DNA of 64,000 nucleotides from Gynurincola endophyticus (GCF_003991195.1 NZ_RCWL01000003.1:124001-188000); one strand, 5' to 3'; positions 7,527 to 17,735 are shown, counted from the stretch's first letter. Notes: generated from the sequence alone by a model not told the origin. Numbers and translations are program-made.

Positions 7527-10500
7527 ATGCAATCTAATTTTAGAAAACTATTCCGCCCTCTACTTTTTTTAATAGCAGTCGTACTGTTGTTAAACTTTTT
7601 TGGTTACTACCTCTTCCAACCGAACAAACAGTTTTATCATAAGATCAATCACACCATTGAAATTATTGGTGACCAAAAAGCCATTGTTAATACATTAACC
7701 GAAAACAAAGCGTTATATCTAACAGTTAGCGATTCGCTGGCGGCCTCCTACCAGAACCTGAAACAAACCATTCAGGAATTAAGCATATTGGCAAAAGACA
7801 AAAACCGTATTTTTTTATCCTCACTTTTTGAGAACTATAATGTGAGCTATAGCCAGCTGCAACATGCTCTCTCCGCAGGTACAGGCCAGGTAACCATTGC
7901 CAAAAACGCTTTCATTGTTGCTTCTGACAACCTATTGAACAATTTCAAGCTTTGGTCGGTGGAGTATTATACTTTTAATGAAATCACTCCGGGAAAGTTT
8001 ATTTCGTTATTTCTGGCAATTATTGCACTAATGTATCTGATTCTGGAACCGTTGATTCGAAATTACCGTTCAAACAAGTCGAACCTGCTGCTTACAAAAT
8101 CTGAATTACTCAAAGAAAAAGTTTATCTAAGCTCTATACTTAATTCACAAACGAACTTTATACTCCGGTTAAATGATTCATTTCAATTGAATTATGTAAA
8201 TCCGGCCTTTATCAAAAAATTTAAATATAACGCTGATAACATACATCTACTCACCTTTTACGACCTCGTTCAACCGAAAGACCTTTATCGTTGCCGTCAG
8301 ATTCTGGAAGAGTGTATCCACCGCCCGCAACAAATCTTTACGCTGAAACTGGAAATTCCGGTAGTAGGTGAAGACGAAAAACTCTGGACCAGTTGGGAGT
8401 TTATCAATTTATCATCCCCCGAAGAAAATACTTCTGAGATTCAGGTGTTAGGAATCGATATCAATGAAAAACATTATGCCGAAAAAGGAAAGGAAGAGGT
8501 ATTAAGAACAAAGACCTTCGCATTGACACATGCAAAAATGGGAAGCTGGAAGTATAATTTTCTTACCAGAGACCTTCGGCTGAGCAGAGAAATGCTAAAG
8601 GTTCTCGGTATTGATGCGCCCGGTGAACAAACCATTTCACTTGACTCGTTTTTAAATAACTATGTTCCTCAAAAATATCATCATAAAATTTTAGATGAAA
8701 TCGTTAAAGCAATTTCCTCGAAAGCTCTTGACAAAGAATCTAATTTCACTTTCGAAATCATTAATGCCCAACAACAAACCAGATGGTTTTATGTGAGCGG
8801 AAAATTGATCGACAAAACAACCGCTTTCGGTATTGCACAGGATATTACGAATCAAAAACGTTCGGCAGATGCATTAATTGAAAGCAACTTCAAATTCAAG
8901 TTACTCGCTGATAATGCTGACGATATAATCGCCATTACCAATCAGCAAGGTTTTTTTACTTATGTTTCGCCTTCCATCGAAAAAGCTTTGGGATACCAGC
9001 CCAGAGAAATACAACACGAACATTTTTCTTCGATTATTCACGTTGAAGATTTCGACAAAATCAACTGGAATAAATTAAAGAACTTTCAAAAAAATCCTGA
9101 GCCGCAAACATTGCGGTTTAAAGTATTATCAAAAAGCCAGTTTTATATCTGGTTTGAATGTATCATCAAGCCATTATTTCAGGATGGTGACATTCAGTTT
9201 ATCTGTTCTGCAAGAAATATTACCAAAAGAACAATTGTTGAAACAGAACGGGAACAACTATTAGAAGAGATTAAACAATCTGAAGAACTGTTAAGAACGG
9301 TGATTAACTCTACGCCCGACTGGATGTATATTAAAGACACCGGCCAACGCTACTTGCTGGTAAATAAATCGTACGCAGAACAGATGCAATTACCTGCAAT
9401 GGAATTTATCGGACGGACGGAGCTGGAGTTAAATCTTCCTTACATTCAAAAACATATTACACCCAACCTGATTTCTGACAACGAAGTGTTGAAAACAGGA
9501 GTGACTAAATTTACTTTAGAAGAAACTTTTCATATCGGAGAAAGGCCGTACACAATGACCACTATCCGGATACCATTGTTTTCAGCAGACAAATCTATCT
9601 GGGGCGTTTTGTGTATCGCCCATAATATTTCTGAAATTAAAGAGGCGCAACACAAACTTTTGTATAAAGACAAACTTTTACAAGCCGTTGCAGACGCAAC
9701 CTATGAACTCATCCGGAACGCAGACCTTGATACCGCTTTAAAAACAGCCGTTTCTAAACTGGGGGCGCAGCTAAACATTGCCAACATCGGCGTTTATTCA
9801 TTCAATCATTCGGCACAATTACCCAATGATTCAACAAAATGTATCCTTAACTGGAAAGGGAATCAGGTAGATCCTTTCAGCAGAGACGAGGCCATTCCCT
9901 TACTCACAGTTTCACCGGTTTACAAAACGCTGGAGCAAAAAAAGTTTTTTACCGGAAGATGTAACACAATCAGTGATCCTATTGTAAAGAACTATCTTAC
10001 TCAAAATCATATTGAAACCGTTACATTCATGCCGCTGTTTGTAATGAATGAACTATGGGGATTTGTCAGCTTCACCAACAAAGAAAATATCGGCTGGAGC
10101 AATACTGAAATCTCCATTTTGCAATCATTCACAGAAAGTATTGCCGCATCCGTCGAACGGAAAAATGTAGAAAAGCAATTAATAGATGCAAAGAATAATG
10201 CAGAACTGGCCAATACGGTAAAATCGTCTTTTCTGGCAAACACCACACATGAGCTTAAATCTCCTTTAAATAGTATTATCGGTTTTACAGACCTCGTGAT
10301 AAAGAGCGATGTGAATAAGAGTCAAAAGGAGTTTTTACAGAATGTAAAGAAGTCGGCCACAGATCTTCAGCAAATGATTAACAATATTCTCGATTATTCT
10401 AATCTTGAATCAGGTACGCTTGCGCTCAAAGCAGAAAGCTTTATGCTGGAAGACTTTATGACCGATGTTTTTGACATTTACCAACTACACGCTTTAGATA

Positions 10501-11744
10501 AAAATGTAAACTTTACTTCGTTTGCAGATCCGGGATTACCAACCAAAATTGTAACCGATTCATTCAGGCTGCGTGAAATTCTTTTCCACCTGCTGAATAA
10601 TGCCTTTAAATTTACCCCTGCGGGTGAAGATGTAATTATTTCGGTGAAGACCGTAGGTAATATTGTACATGAGTCGGGTAAGGCAATGCAAAAAATCGCT
10701 ATCAAAATAAAAGACACGGGTTATGGTATTTCTCCTAAAAAGCTTAAAACAATCTTTGATTCATTCAGCCAGGCTAACAGTAATGTTAACCGGCCGCATG
10801 GTGGAATGGGATTAGGCTTGTCTATTTCAAAACGCCTCGCCGAACTGATGAATGGAGAGTTATCCGTTGAAAGTGAAATGGGCAAAGGAGCCTCTTTTAC
10901 TCTTACACTCAATGTAGAAGTATTAGTACCAGAGCCTCTTTATCTGAACAACCTGCCAATCGGTATAAAAAAGGCATTAATCATTGAAAAAAACAAACAT
11001 ACTGCGCATTATATAAAAACCACCCTTGAGTACTTCAACATTCCGGTAGTCTGTACTGAAAATACTGAAGAAGCAGTTTTGTATCTGACCGAAAATGCTG
11101 AAATAAACCTTGTATTAGTAGATCAATACATTGATCAGAATAAGGGAATTGAGTTCATTCAGAGAGTCAACCGCGAACTGAAATTTCCGATGCATCAATG
11201 CATTCTGATGATGCCGGCTTTAGAAAACAACCTTTACGAGCAGCAGGCAGGCAATGCGGGCATTAGCAATATCTTGTCGAAACCGGTAAAAACATACGAA
11301 TTATACGGACTGCTTTTCTCTGCCGCAATGGAACACTCTCCCAATGATGTTTCATATGAAGATGCAGTAAACAAAGCCATTATCATGGTAGTAGAAGATG
11401 ACGAAATCAATAGAATGCTGATAGAAAAAGTGTTAAACGGGCTGGGGTTCGAGGTAATTGCGGTTTCATCGGGCAAAGACTGTTTAGAACAAATTACCTC
11501 TATTGAACCGGTTTTGGTATTTCTTGACCTTAACCTGCCGGTAATGGATGGATTTACAACCGCCAGACTTATCAGAAAACTCAAGTCACCCTACTGTAAT
11601 ATTCCGATTGTTGCCATTTCCTCTTCAGACAGTGCCCAGGACCGGCAAAAATGTAATGATGTGGCAATCAATGATTTCATTAGTAAGCCCTATCGATATG
11701 AAGATATTGTAAAAGTACTGAAACAACGCACACTATTAGTTTAA
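7527..11744 (+). CDS. Hybrid sensor histidine kinase with four PAS, one GAF and two receiver domains
   Basis: A 1405-aa membrane-bound hybrid kinase. A first helix near residues 10-30 and a second near 156-175 enclose a periplasmic segment of about 125 residues. Four PAS domains follow (about 205-315, 335-450, 455-575, 588-705), then a GAF domain (about 718-880). The kinase core has the H-box THELKSPLN with phosphoacceptor H908, the N-box HLLNNAFKFTP and the G-box GGMGLGLS. The first receiver (about 1148-1262) keeps an Asp at D1199 and a KP lysine, but its acidic pocket reads EKN rather than the usual acidic pair, so it may be a pseudo-receiver. The second (about 1285-1402) looks complete (VVEDDE, D1334, SKPY). 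No HPt domain or response regulator is encoded next to it, so partner and signal are unknown. Confidence 0.93.
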   Translation: MQSNFRKLFRPLLFLIAVVLLLNFFGYYLFQPNKQFYHKINHTIEIIGDQKAIVNTLTENKALYLTVSDSLAASYQNLKQTIQELSILAKDKNRIFLSSLFENYNVSYSQLQHALSAGTGQVTIAKNAFIVASDNLLNNFKLWSVEYYTFNEITPGKFISLFLAIIALMYLILEPLIRNYRSNKSNLLLTKSELLKEKVYLSSILNSQTNFILRLNDSFQLNYVNPAFIKKFKYNADNIHLLTFYDLVQPKDLYRCRQILEECIHRPQQIFTLKLEIPVVGEDEKLWTSWEFINLSSPEENTSEIQVLGIDINEKHYAEKGKEEVLRTKTFALTHAKMGSWKYNFLTRDLRLSREMLKVLGIDAPGEQTISLDSFLNNYVPQKYHHKILDEIVKAISSKALDKESNFTFEIINAQQQTRWFYVSGKLIDKTTAFGIAQDITNQKRSADALIESNFKFKLLADNADDIIAITNQQGFFTYVSPSIEKALGYQPREIQHEHFSSIIHVEDFDKINWNKLKNFQKNPEPQTLRFKVLSKSQFYIWFECIIKPLFQDGDIQFICSARNITKRTIVETEREQLLEEIKQSEELLRTVINSTPDWMYIKDTGQRYLLVNKSYAEQMQLPAMEFIGRTELELNLPYIQKHITPNLISDNEVLKTGVTKFTLEETFHIGERPYTMTTIRIPLFSADKSIWGVLCIAHNISEIKEAQHKLLYKDKLLQAVADATYELIRNADLDTALKTAVSKLGAQLNIANIGVYSFNHSAQLPNDSTKCILNWKGNQVDPFSRDEAIPLLTVSPVYKTLEQKKFFTGRCNTISDPIVKNYLTQNHIETVTFMPLFVMNELWGFVSFTNKENIGWSNTEISILQSFTESIAASVERKNVEKQLIDAKNNAELANTVKSSFLANTTHELKSPLNSIIGFTDLVIKSDVNKSQKEFLQNVKKSATDLQQMINNILDYSNLESGTLALKAESFMLEDFMTDVFDIYQLHALDKNVNFTSFADPGLPTKIVTDSFRLREILFHLLNNAFKFTPAGEDVIISVKTVGNIVHESGKAMQKIAIKIKDTGYGISPKKLKTIFDSFSQANSNVNRPHGGMGLGLSISKRLAELMNGELSVESEMGKGASFTLTLNVEVLVPEPLYLNNLPIGIKKALIIEKNKHTAHYIKTTLEYFNIPVVCTENTEEAVLYLTENAEINLVLVDQYIDQNKGIEFIQRVNRELKFPMHQCILMMPALENNLYEQQAGNAGISNILSKPVKTYELYGLLFSAAMEHSPNDVSYEDAVNKAIIMVVEDDEINRMLIEKVLNGLGFEVIAVSSGKDCLEQITSIEPVLVFLDLNLPVMDGFTTARLIRKLKSPYCNIPIVAISSSDSAQDRQKCNDVAINDFISKPYRYEDIVKVLKQRTLLV

Positions 11745-11800
11745 ACATCGTTGATAATCAAACAAGTGAGAATAAAAATTTGATCTGAGGCAACCATTCC

Positions 11801-12133
11801 ATGTCAAAAAGCGTCATTATTATAAACAGGGAGGTTGTTGTGTTGAAAAGAAACAGTTTGATTGTCTGCCTGATAATGGATTTTGTAGGCTACTTAAGTT
11901 TTACATTACCGGTATTGGGCGAATTAACAGATTTAGTGTGGGCTCCTTTTTCCGCTTTAGTATTTTATTTACTATTCGGAGGTAAAAAAGGCGCTATAGG
12001 TGCAGTTTTTAACTTTGTAGAAGAACTGTCGCCGGGTTTAGACTTTATCCCAACTTTTACCTTGATGTGGATTTTTAGAAAGCTGACTGCTGAAAAAAAA
12101 TCTGTCACAATACTGAAGACTGCTACAACTTAG
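11801..12133 (+). CDS. Small conserved membrane protein, function unknown
   Basis: A 110-aa protein with hydrophobic stretches near residues 19-40 and 44-60 and a further nonpolar patch near 68-95 (GAVFNFVEELSPGLDFIPTFTLMWIF). An acidic pair after FNFV and a PGLDFIPTF motif look conserved rather than random. I recall similar short proteins in other Bacteroidota but know no assigned function. It follows the hybrid kinase by 56 bp on the same strand and may be co-transcribed. The start at 11801 could instead be the internal ATG at residue 29 (MDFVGYLSF). Confidence 0.65.
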   Translation: MSKSVIIINREVVVLKRNSLIVCLIMDFVGYLSFTLPVLGELTDLVWAPFSALVFYLLFGGKKGAIGAVFNFVEELSPGLDFIPTFTLMWIFRKLTAEKKSVTILKTATT

Positions 12134-12163
12134 TTGTTTTTAATAGGGTTATATGTTTATTGT

Positions 12164-12199
12164 AATACAGATCCCACTCAATTGAGTGGGATCTGTATT
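12164..12199. terminator. Perfect 36-bp palindrome, bidirectional terminator
   Basis: Positions 12164-12199 are perfectly self-complementary around a centre at 12181/12182 (core CCCACTCAATTGAGTGGG), giving a stem of about 16 bp with a 4-nt loop. It lies between the ends of two convergent genes and should stop transcription from both sides. Confidence 0.85.
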
Positions 12200-12225
12200 T
12201 ATAATAGCCTGTATAAATAACGTTC

Positions 12226-13806
12226 TTATTCTTTTGCTGGTCCATAAAGTGCCTTTCCTGATTTTTTGCCGGTATGTTTTGCTTCATCCATCACCACATC
12301 TCCGTTTACCAGTACATATTTAAATCCTACTGAATACTGATGCGGCTGATCGAATGTTGCTTTATCAGCTACTTCATTCTCATCAAAAATCAATATATCA
12401 GCAGCGTAGCCTTCTTTTAATAACCCTCTATCCTTAAGATAAAATTTTTGTGCGGCCAATGAGCTCATTCTCCGGATGGCTTCTTCTAAAGAAATAACAT
12501 TTTCTTCGCGAACATATTTCCCCAATACACGTGCATTGGTACCATATCCGCGTGGATGCGGTCTGCTAACGCCCATAACCGGAACACCGGCATCAGCACC
12601 GAACATACTATACGGATAACTCATGATATATTTGATATCATTTTCATTCATCTGATGATATACCATTTGAGCACCTCCTTTCGCAATCATTTCCATAATC
12701 GTTTCTGCTTCGGTAGCTGCATTTGATTTTCTGCCAAGGCTCTTATTAATTTCAGTGATACTTTTTCCGTTAAAGCTGGTATCTGCGCTATAGTTGGCAA
12801 CAACCGCATAGCTATAATTTTTATACCCGTATCCGGCCAGTTGAGCCAGCATTTCTTTTTTAATACGTGCTCTTGTAGGTGCATCATTTAATCTGGCAAC
12901 GATCGAGTCTTGCCCGCCGGCCAATGACCAATCCGGTAAACGAACGCCCAGATTTGTTGAACTCGCGGTATAGGGATATTGGTCAATCGTAACATCGAAC
13001 CCTTCTTTCCGCGCATCTTCAATCATCTTTATCGTGGTTTTCGATTTACCCCAGTTCACTTTACCGCTCACTTTATAGTGTGAAATCTGAACAGGTATAT
13101 TGGCTGCTCGTCCGATATGGATTGCTTCGTTAACCGCATCGATTACGCCTCCTTCTTCATTACGGATATGCGACACATACACTCCGCCATGTTTAGCAGT
13201 AGCTTTTGCCAGACTAACCACTTCTTCCGTATTGGAGTAAGCTCCCGGAATGTATATCAGGCCAGTTGACATACCAAGCGCACCGTCTTTCATTCCTTTT
13301 TCAATCAGCGCATCCATTTTTAACTGCTCTTCCGGTGTAGCATAACGGTTATCGCGGTTCATGATCATTCTGCGAACATTGTTATGACCAATCAAACTTG
13401 CGACGTTTATTGAGGTGCCTTTTTCATTGATTTCACCTAAAAATCCGCCGATATCATCTGCTGATCCACCACAGTTTCCGGTAATTACCGTAGTAACACC
13501 GTCATAAATATAATTTTCGGCAGTAGGATTATTTCTCAATATACTTTCTATATGACCGTGTACATCAATAAAGCCCGGAGATACAATCATCTTTTTAGCG
13601 TCTATTGTTTTACTGGCAGTATAAGAAGCAGCCAGCTTTCCGATATCTACAATCTTGCCTCCCTTCACTGCTATATCTCCATAGTACCAGGAGTTTCCTG
13701 TACCATCGATAATTTTACCATTAACGATTAATACATCACAGCTTTTTTGTTGTGCTGCCAGCATAAATGGACTGAGCAATGCGAGTGCTAATAATTTCTT
13801 TAACAT
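12226..13806 (-). CDS. N-acyl-D-amino-acid deacylase family amidohydrolase, exported
   Basis: A 526-aa metal-dependent amidohydrolase. Residues 1-19 are a signal peptide (MLKKLLALALLSPFMLAAQ). The metal motif HxH is at H83 and H85 (DVHGH), and the Cys typical of D-aminoacylases is at C112 (TGNCGG). Further family segments are SHYKVSG and FGADAGV, and the C-terminal strand VADILIFDENEV closes the composite amidohydrolase barrel. Such enzymes remove acyl groups from N-acyl-D-amino acids or related amides. It is the last gene of a three-gene operon with an acylase and an M19 dipeptidase (21-nt gap to the acylase). The exact substrate cannot be read from sequence. Confidence 0.88.
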   Translation of the reverse strand: MLKKLLALALLSPFMLAAQQKSCDVLIVNGKIIDGTGNSWYYGDIAVKGGKIVDIGKLAASYTASKTIDAKKMIVSPGFIDVHGHIESILRNNPTAENYIYDGVTTVITGNCGGSADDIGGFLGEINEKGTSINVASLIGHNNVRRMIMNRDNRYATPEEQLKMDALIEKGMKDGALGMSTGLIYIPGAYSNTEEVVSLAKATAKHGGVYVSHIRNEEGGVIDAVNEAIHIGRAANIPVQISHYKVSGKVNWGKSKTTIKMIEDARKEGFDVTIDQYPYTASSTNLGVRLPDWSLAGGQDSIVARLNDAPTRARIKKEMLAQLAGYGYKNYSYAVVANYSADTSFNGKSITEINKSLGRKSNAATEAETIMEMIAKGGAQMVYHQMNENDIKYIMSYPYSMFGADAGVPVMGVSRPHPRGYGTNARVLGKYVREENVISLEEAIRRMSSLAAQKFYLKDRGLLKEGYAADILIFDENEVADKATFDQPHQYSVGFKYVLVNGDVVMDEAKHTGKKSGKALYGPAKE

Positions 13807-13827
13807 AAGCGTGCGGGTTGGTTACAA

Positions 13828-15999
13828 CTATTTTTTTCCGGGTTGATATTTTCGTTCTACATTCTTCAGTACATCTTCTTTATAAAAATTAATCAACTTA
13901 AATTGTCCGTTTGCAAATAAAGATGCCTGATCATTGAAGTGTTTACTGGCCGGGTTACCCGATACACCGCCACTCAATACGGTTTTCGCAATTATTTTTT
14001 CTCCGAATTCAATTGCCGCTACAAAACTGTTTCCACTATATCCATATCTCTTAGATCCATTTTCGTTATATCTACTCACATAAGAAGGTAAAGAGCCCCA
14101 TGTTGCTGCGGCAAACGCTACCGGAATGCTTGGCTGTTGATCATCAAAAACATTTTCAACTGAATTATTTATGCGTTGAAACCTGTTCACACTTCCCCAG
14201 GTGGTTTTCCAGGTACCATTTCTTTTTTCAATCAGTTTTACAACACTGTCTAACAAAATAACCGTTTTTTCAGCCGGAAACTCATTAGCGAATTGCTGAT
14301 ACTTTTCAATCATATTACCTTTCAATCTTGAAATCGGAGATTGTAAAGATTGTGCAAATTCTATAGCAACATTCGTAGCAACACTATTTACCGAAGAGTG
14401 ATAATTCCATCCATACAAACTATCTATCACTTCTTTTAAATGTGCATATTGTGTGCCTGAACCGGATACTTCTTTATAGTGTTTAATAATACCGGGCACG
14501 AGGTATTCGAAAGCAGGTAAGTAGGTGTTGTATCCTACCTGATGAATCACATCATCCAAACTAAGTTTACCGGATTTTTCAAGAATAGCCACCGCATTGA
14601 TTCCTCTGAAGTTTTCAACATCAGTTTTCATATATGAAGGAAAAAAAGACGGAGATAAACTGTTTTTACCTGTTGCCGTAAACGGAGTAGAGTTACAGTT
14701 TTGTATCCAGCCATTAGCCGGATTGATGTAATGAACAGTAGAGGCGATATCGTGCAACCCCTTCCATTCTGTTGCTTTAATAGAACCATCCACAGGTTTT
14801 GTCCAGTCGTATGCAGTATCCCGTACCGGCACATAATTACCATGATAATAGGCAATGTTTCCGGCTTTATCAGCGTATACTGTATTGTTAGAGGTATTTG
14901 CACGAAGGTCCATTACTGCTTTAAATTCATCGAAAGATTGAACCTTTGTTCTTTTCCACGATTGAATCAACCCGTTCATGTCTCTGTTGTTAGATTTAAT
15001 GGCAATCCACTTTCCTTGTCTGATACCCATCACAGGGCCATGATGCGAAGCATATGTTTTAATGGTTTTTGTTTCAAATCCATTACTGTTTTTAAACCGA
15101 ACGGTTATTTCTTTTTCGATCACAGGCTTCCATGCACCTTCATACTTGTAAAAATATTTTCCGTTTTCATTTTTTACATCCAGATAATATGAGTCTGCCA
15201 CATCCGTGTATCCGGAAGTGTGCATCCAACCACAAAAATCATTGAAACCCTGATATACAAAAAACTGCCCCCAGGTAACGGCGCCATATGCATTCAACCC
15301 TTCTTCACTGATCATATGAACTTCGGGTCTGAAATAAAATGTTGTATGCGGGTTAATATACAAAATTGCATTACCCGAAGTTGTTTTTGAAGGAGTGAAA
15401 GCAAATCCGTTTGAACCATCATGAATTTCATCAATGGGTACAGGAGGTTGATAAGCAACTTCTTTTTGTTCACGATAAAAACCCTCAACATCTCTGGCGG
15501 TAAATCCTGCAGTATTAATAGAACCGATACTTCCATCGGTCCACATCAGAGGAAACCAGGGTTCAAAATGAGTAAGCAGTTTAGGTTTTATATGTGTGTT
15601 TTTATACAGGAAATAATTCATTCCGTCGGCCCATGCATCCAGCAACTCTTTAAGCCAGGCAGGAGCTTTTGTATAATCTTCTTTAGCAGCATCGGCATCA
15701 TATACCAGTTTTTTATACAGGTCTGCATAAAAAGATGCGGCTCCTTCTACTTCAGCTCTACGGCCTAATACATCGATATAATTAGATTCAATTCTATAAA
15801 AATCATCTTCCGACTGAGCATACATGAGTCCGAAAACACAGTCTGCGTCTTTTTTTCCATAGATGTGCGGAACACCCCATTGATCGCGTATAATTTCAAC
15901 ACGCTTTGTTTTTTTATCCCACTGATTAATGGTTGATTTATTTACCTGTGCGATTCCGAGTAACGGACAAAAAAGTAATCCGATGGCAAGCTTTTTCAT
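13828..15999 (-). CDS. Penicillin-acylase family N-terminal-nucleophile amidase, exported
   Basis: A 723-aa precursor of the PF01804 family (penicillin and acyl-homoserine-lactone acylases), which self-cleaves into two chains. The catalytic Ser is S196 in the motif DGSNGF, which follows the expected alpha-chain and linker. The early motif RDQWGVPHIYG is the family's N-terminal signature. A frame extension reaches a GTG at 16041 inside the upstream dipeptidase gene, but the ATG at 15999 gives a proper signal peptide (MKKLAIGLLFCPLLGIAQ) and begins 1 nt after the dipeptidase stop, so I chose it. The substrate is unknown: beta-lactams, acyl-homoserine lactones or acyl-peptides are all possible. 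Confidence 0.9.
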   Translation of the reverse strand: MKKLAIGLLFCPLLGIAQVNKSTINQWDKKTKRVEIIRDQWGVPHIYGKKDADCVFGLMYAQSEDDFYRIESNYIDVLGRRAEVEGAASFYADLYKKLVYDADAAKEDYTKAPAWLKELLDAWADGMNYFLYKNTHIKPKLLTHFEPWFPLMWTDGSIGSINTAGFTARDVEGFYREQKEVAYQPPVPIDEIHDGSNGFAFTPSKTTSGNAILYINPHTTFYFRPEVHMISEEGLNAYGAVTWGQFFVYQGFNDFCGWMHTSGYTDVADSYYLDVKNENGKYFYKYEGAWKPVIEKEITVRFKNSNGFETKTIKTYASHHGPVMGIRQGKWIAIKSNNRDMNGLIQSWKRTKVQSFDEFKAVMDLRANTSNNTVYADKAGNIAYYHGNYVPVRDTAYDWTKPVDGSIKATEWKGLHDIASTVHYINPANGWIQNCNSTPFTATGKNSLSPSFFPSYMKTDVENFRGINAVAILEKSGKLSLDDVIHQVGYNTYLPAFEYLVPGIIKHYKEVSGSGTQYAHLKEVIDSLYGWNYHSSVNSVATNVAIEFAQSLQSPISRLKGNMIEKYQQFANEFPAEKTVILLDSVVKLIEKRNGTWKTTWGSVNRFQRINNSVENVFDDQQPSIPVAFAAATWGSLPSYVSRYNENGSKRYGYSGNSFVAAIEFGEKIIAKTVLSGGVSGNPASKHFNDQASLFANGQFKLINFYKEDVLKNVERKYQPGKK

Positions 16000-16000
16000 C

Positions 16001-17191
16001 TTATTGAGCGTTTTGAGTGAAGAGTCTGATAAAATTTCCACCCAAAATCTTTTCCACGTCAGTTGTTGAATAACCTTTAGCCAATAAAGCTTTGGTAACT
16101 TTATTCATATCGGTAATATCATCCAGTTCTTTGGTAGCGGCAGAAATACCGTCGAAGTCTGAACCGAGGCCCACATGGTCAACACCTGCAACTTTTACAA
16201 TATGGTCGATATGATCAATTAATTTTGATAATGGCGGTCGGATAGCTGCCTGCAAAGGGGCATATTTATCATTCAATAACTTTGTAACAGTAGCCGCATC
16301 TTTTGTTTTCAGCATTTCTTCTCTTTCGGCCTTCTTTTTATTTTGTAAATCATTATTCTTCTTTACAAAATCGGCATCCAGAAAAGATGCATAAAAATTA
16401 ACATGTATCACACCTCCGTTTTTAGCAACCGCTTTAATTTGTTCATCGGTAAGGTTTCTGAAAACAGGGTTAATACTATGCGCACAGCTATGAGAAACAA
16501 TCACCGGTTTAGTAGTCGTATTAATAGCATCCCAGAAAGTTTGTTCTCCGACATGACTCAGATCAACCATCATTCCCAACTCGTTCATACGTTTTACTAC
16601 TTTAACACCAAAGTCATTTAAGCCGATTTTACGCCCATTTGATGAAGTTGGATTTTTTTTGAATGCTTCTTCGTCCATAGCAGAAGTAGCCCAACTGGTA
16701 GAGTTGTTCCAGGTGAGGGTCAGATATCTTGCCCCGCGCTCATACAAAGCATCGAGATAAGACAGGTTGTCTTCAATCATATGACCGCCTTCCACACCGA
16801 TCATTGCACCCAGTTTTTTTTCACGAACAGCTGTTTGCAATTCCTGAGGAGTTGTTACTTTTTTAATTTTTTGAGGGTTTCTGGCAATTACCGCATCCAA
16901 TGTATCAATTTGCTGATTGGCGCGGGCATATGCTTTTCCTTTTCCATAGGTTTCATTACAAAACACAGAAAACACCTGCACATCAATGCCGGCTTTTAAA
17001 AAGCGGTTTAAATCAGAATGTGTTTTTCCTGTGAGGTCCTGATCCCAGACCAATCCCTTCTGCAGGGCAGAGGTCAAAATATCATTATGGGTATCAATCA
17101 CAATAGCTTTTTCATGAACCTTTTTAAAGTCCTGAGCGTAAATACCAGTAGCAGCAACCAGCGCAGCAATGGATAGGGTTAGCTTTTTCAT
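16001..17191 (-). CDS. Membrane dipeptidase (M19, renal dipeptidase family), exported
   Basis: A 396-aa M19 zinc dipeptidase. Residues 1-19 are a signal peptide (MKKLTLSIAALVAATGIYA). The zinc-site motifs are present: IDTHNDIL, the metal-bridging Glu in GVEGGHM, VDLSHVG, VSHSCAHS and GLGSDFDG. Family members hydrolyse dipeptides and accept D-residues at the C-terminal position; some also open beta-lactams. It is the first gene of the operon with the acylase and D-aminoacylase, with essentially no gap to the next gene. The upstream region is shared with the divergent GNAT gene. Together the three enzymes suggest breakdown of peptides or acyl-amino acids containing D-residues outside the cytoplasm. 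Confidence 0.92.
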   Translation of the reverse strand: MKKLTLSIAALVAATGIYAQDFKKVHEKAIVIDTHNDILTSALQKGLVWDQDLTGKTHSDLNRFLKAGIDVQVFSVFCNETYGKGKAYARANQQIDTLDAVIARNPQKIKKVTTPQELQTAVREKKLGAMIGVEGGHMIEDNLSYLDALYERGARYLTLTWNNSTSWATSAMDEEAFKKNPTSSNGRKIGLNDFGVKVVKRMNELGMMVDLSHVGEQTFWDAINTTTKPVIVSHSCAHSINPVFRNLTDEQIKAVAKNGGVIHVNFYASFLDADFVKKNNDLQNKKKAEREEMLKTKDAATVTKLLNDKYAPLQAAIRPPLSKLIDHIDHIVKVAGVDHVGLGSDFDGISAATKELDDITDMNKVTKALLAKGYSTTDVEKILGGNFIRLFTQNAQ

Positions 17192-17255
17192 CTTAAAATC
17201 AATTTCAGGGTATAAAATTTTTCGTACTAAATTTAATCAACACTTTAGACATATT

Positions 17256-17732
17256 ATGCTAAAAATCCAAATACTTTCATCTGAGTCAGCAGATTTAGAA
17301 GCTGTAAAACAATTATTTCATTTATATGCGTTAGAATTAAATGAAAACATTTGTTTTCAGAATTTTGACGAAGAGTTGAGTGACCCTCTAAAAAAATATG
17401 GCGGAGAAAACGGCTTATTACTGACAGGAAAATGGAATAATGAACTGGCAGGCTGTGTGGCTTATACCAGATTGAATATTCCCGGAACCTGCGAAATGAA
17501 ACGATTATTCGTATTGCCTGCATTCCGGGGAGAAGGGGTTGGTAAAGAACTTGCAGAAGCAATTATTGAACATGCCCGTAAAGACGGTTTTAAATCGATG
17601 GTACTCGACACGTTGGAAAAATTGGGAAGTGCCGTAAAGTTGTATGAAAAACTCGGCTTTAAAGAACGTACGGCCTATTACAATAATCCACTGAATGGTG
17701 TAATTTACATGGAGAAACCACTCAATTATTAA
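17256..17732 (+). CDS. GNAT family N-acetyltransferase
   Basis: A 158-aa acetyltransferase. The acetyl-CoA loop is RGEGVGKEL, preceded by the strand MKRLFVLP and followed by LYEKLGFKE, the standard GNAT core. The frame opens further upstream at an ATG at 17169, but that lies inside the start of the divergent dipeptidase gene and adds no domain, so the ATG at 17256 (MLKIQILSS) is preferred. It is followed after 3 nt by the pseudo-rhomboid gene and is probably co-transcribed with it and with NAMPT. The acceptor substrate is unknown. Confidence 0.85.
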   Translation: MLKIQILSSESADLEAVKQLFHLYALELNENICFQNFDEELSDPLKKYGGENGLLLTGKWNNELAGCVAYTRLNIPGTCEMKRLFVLPAFRGEGVGKELAEAIIEHARKDGFKSMVLDTLEKLGSAVKLYEKLGFKERTAYYNNPLNGVIYMEKPLNY

Positions 17733-17735
17733 AAG

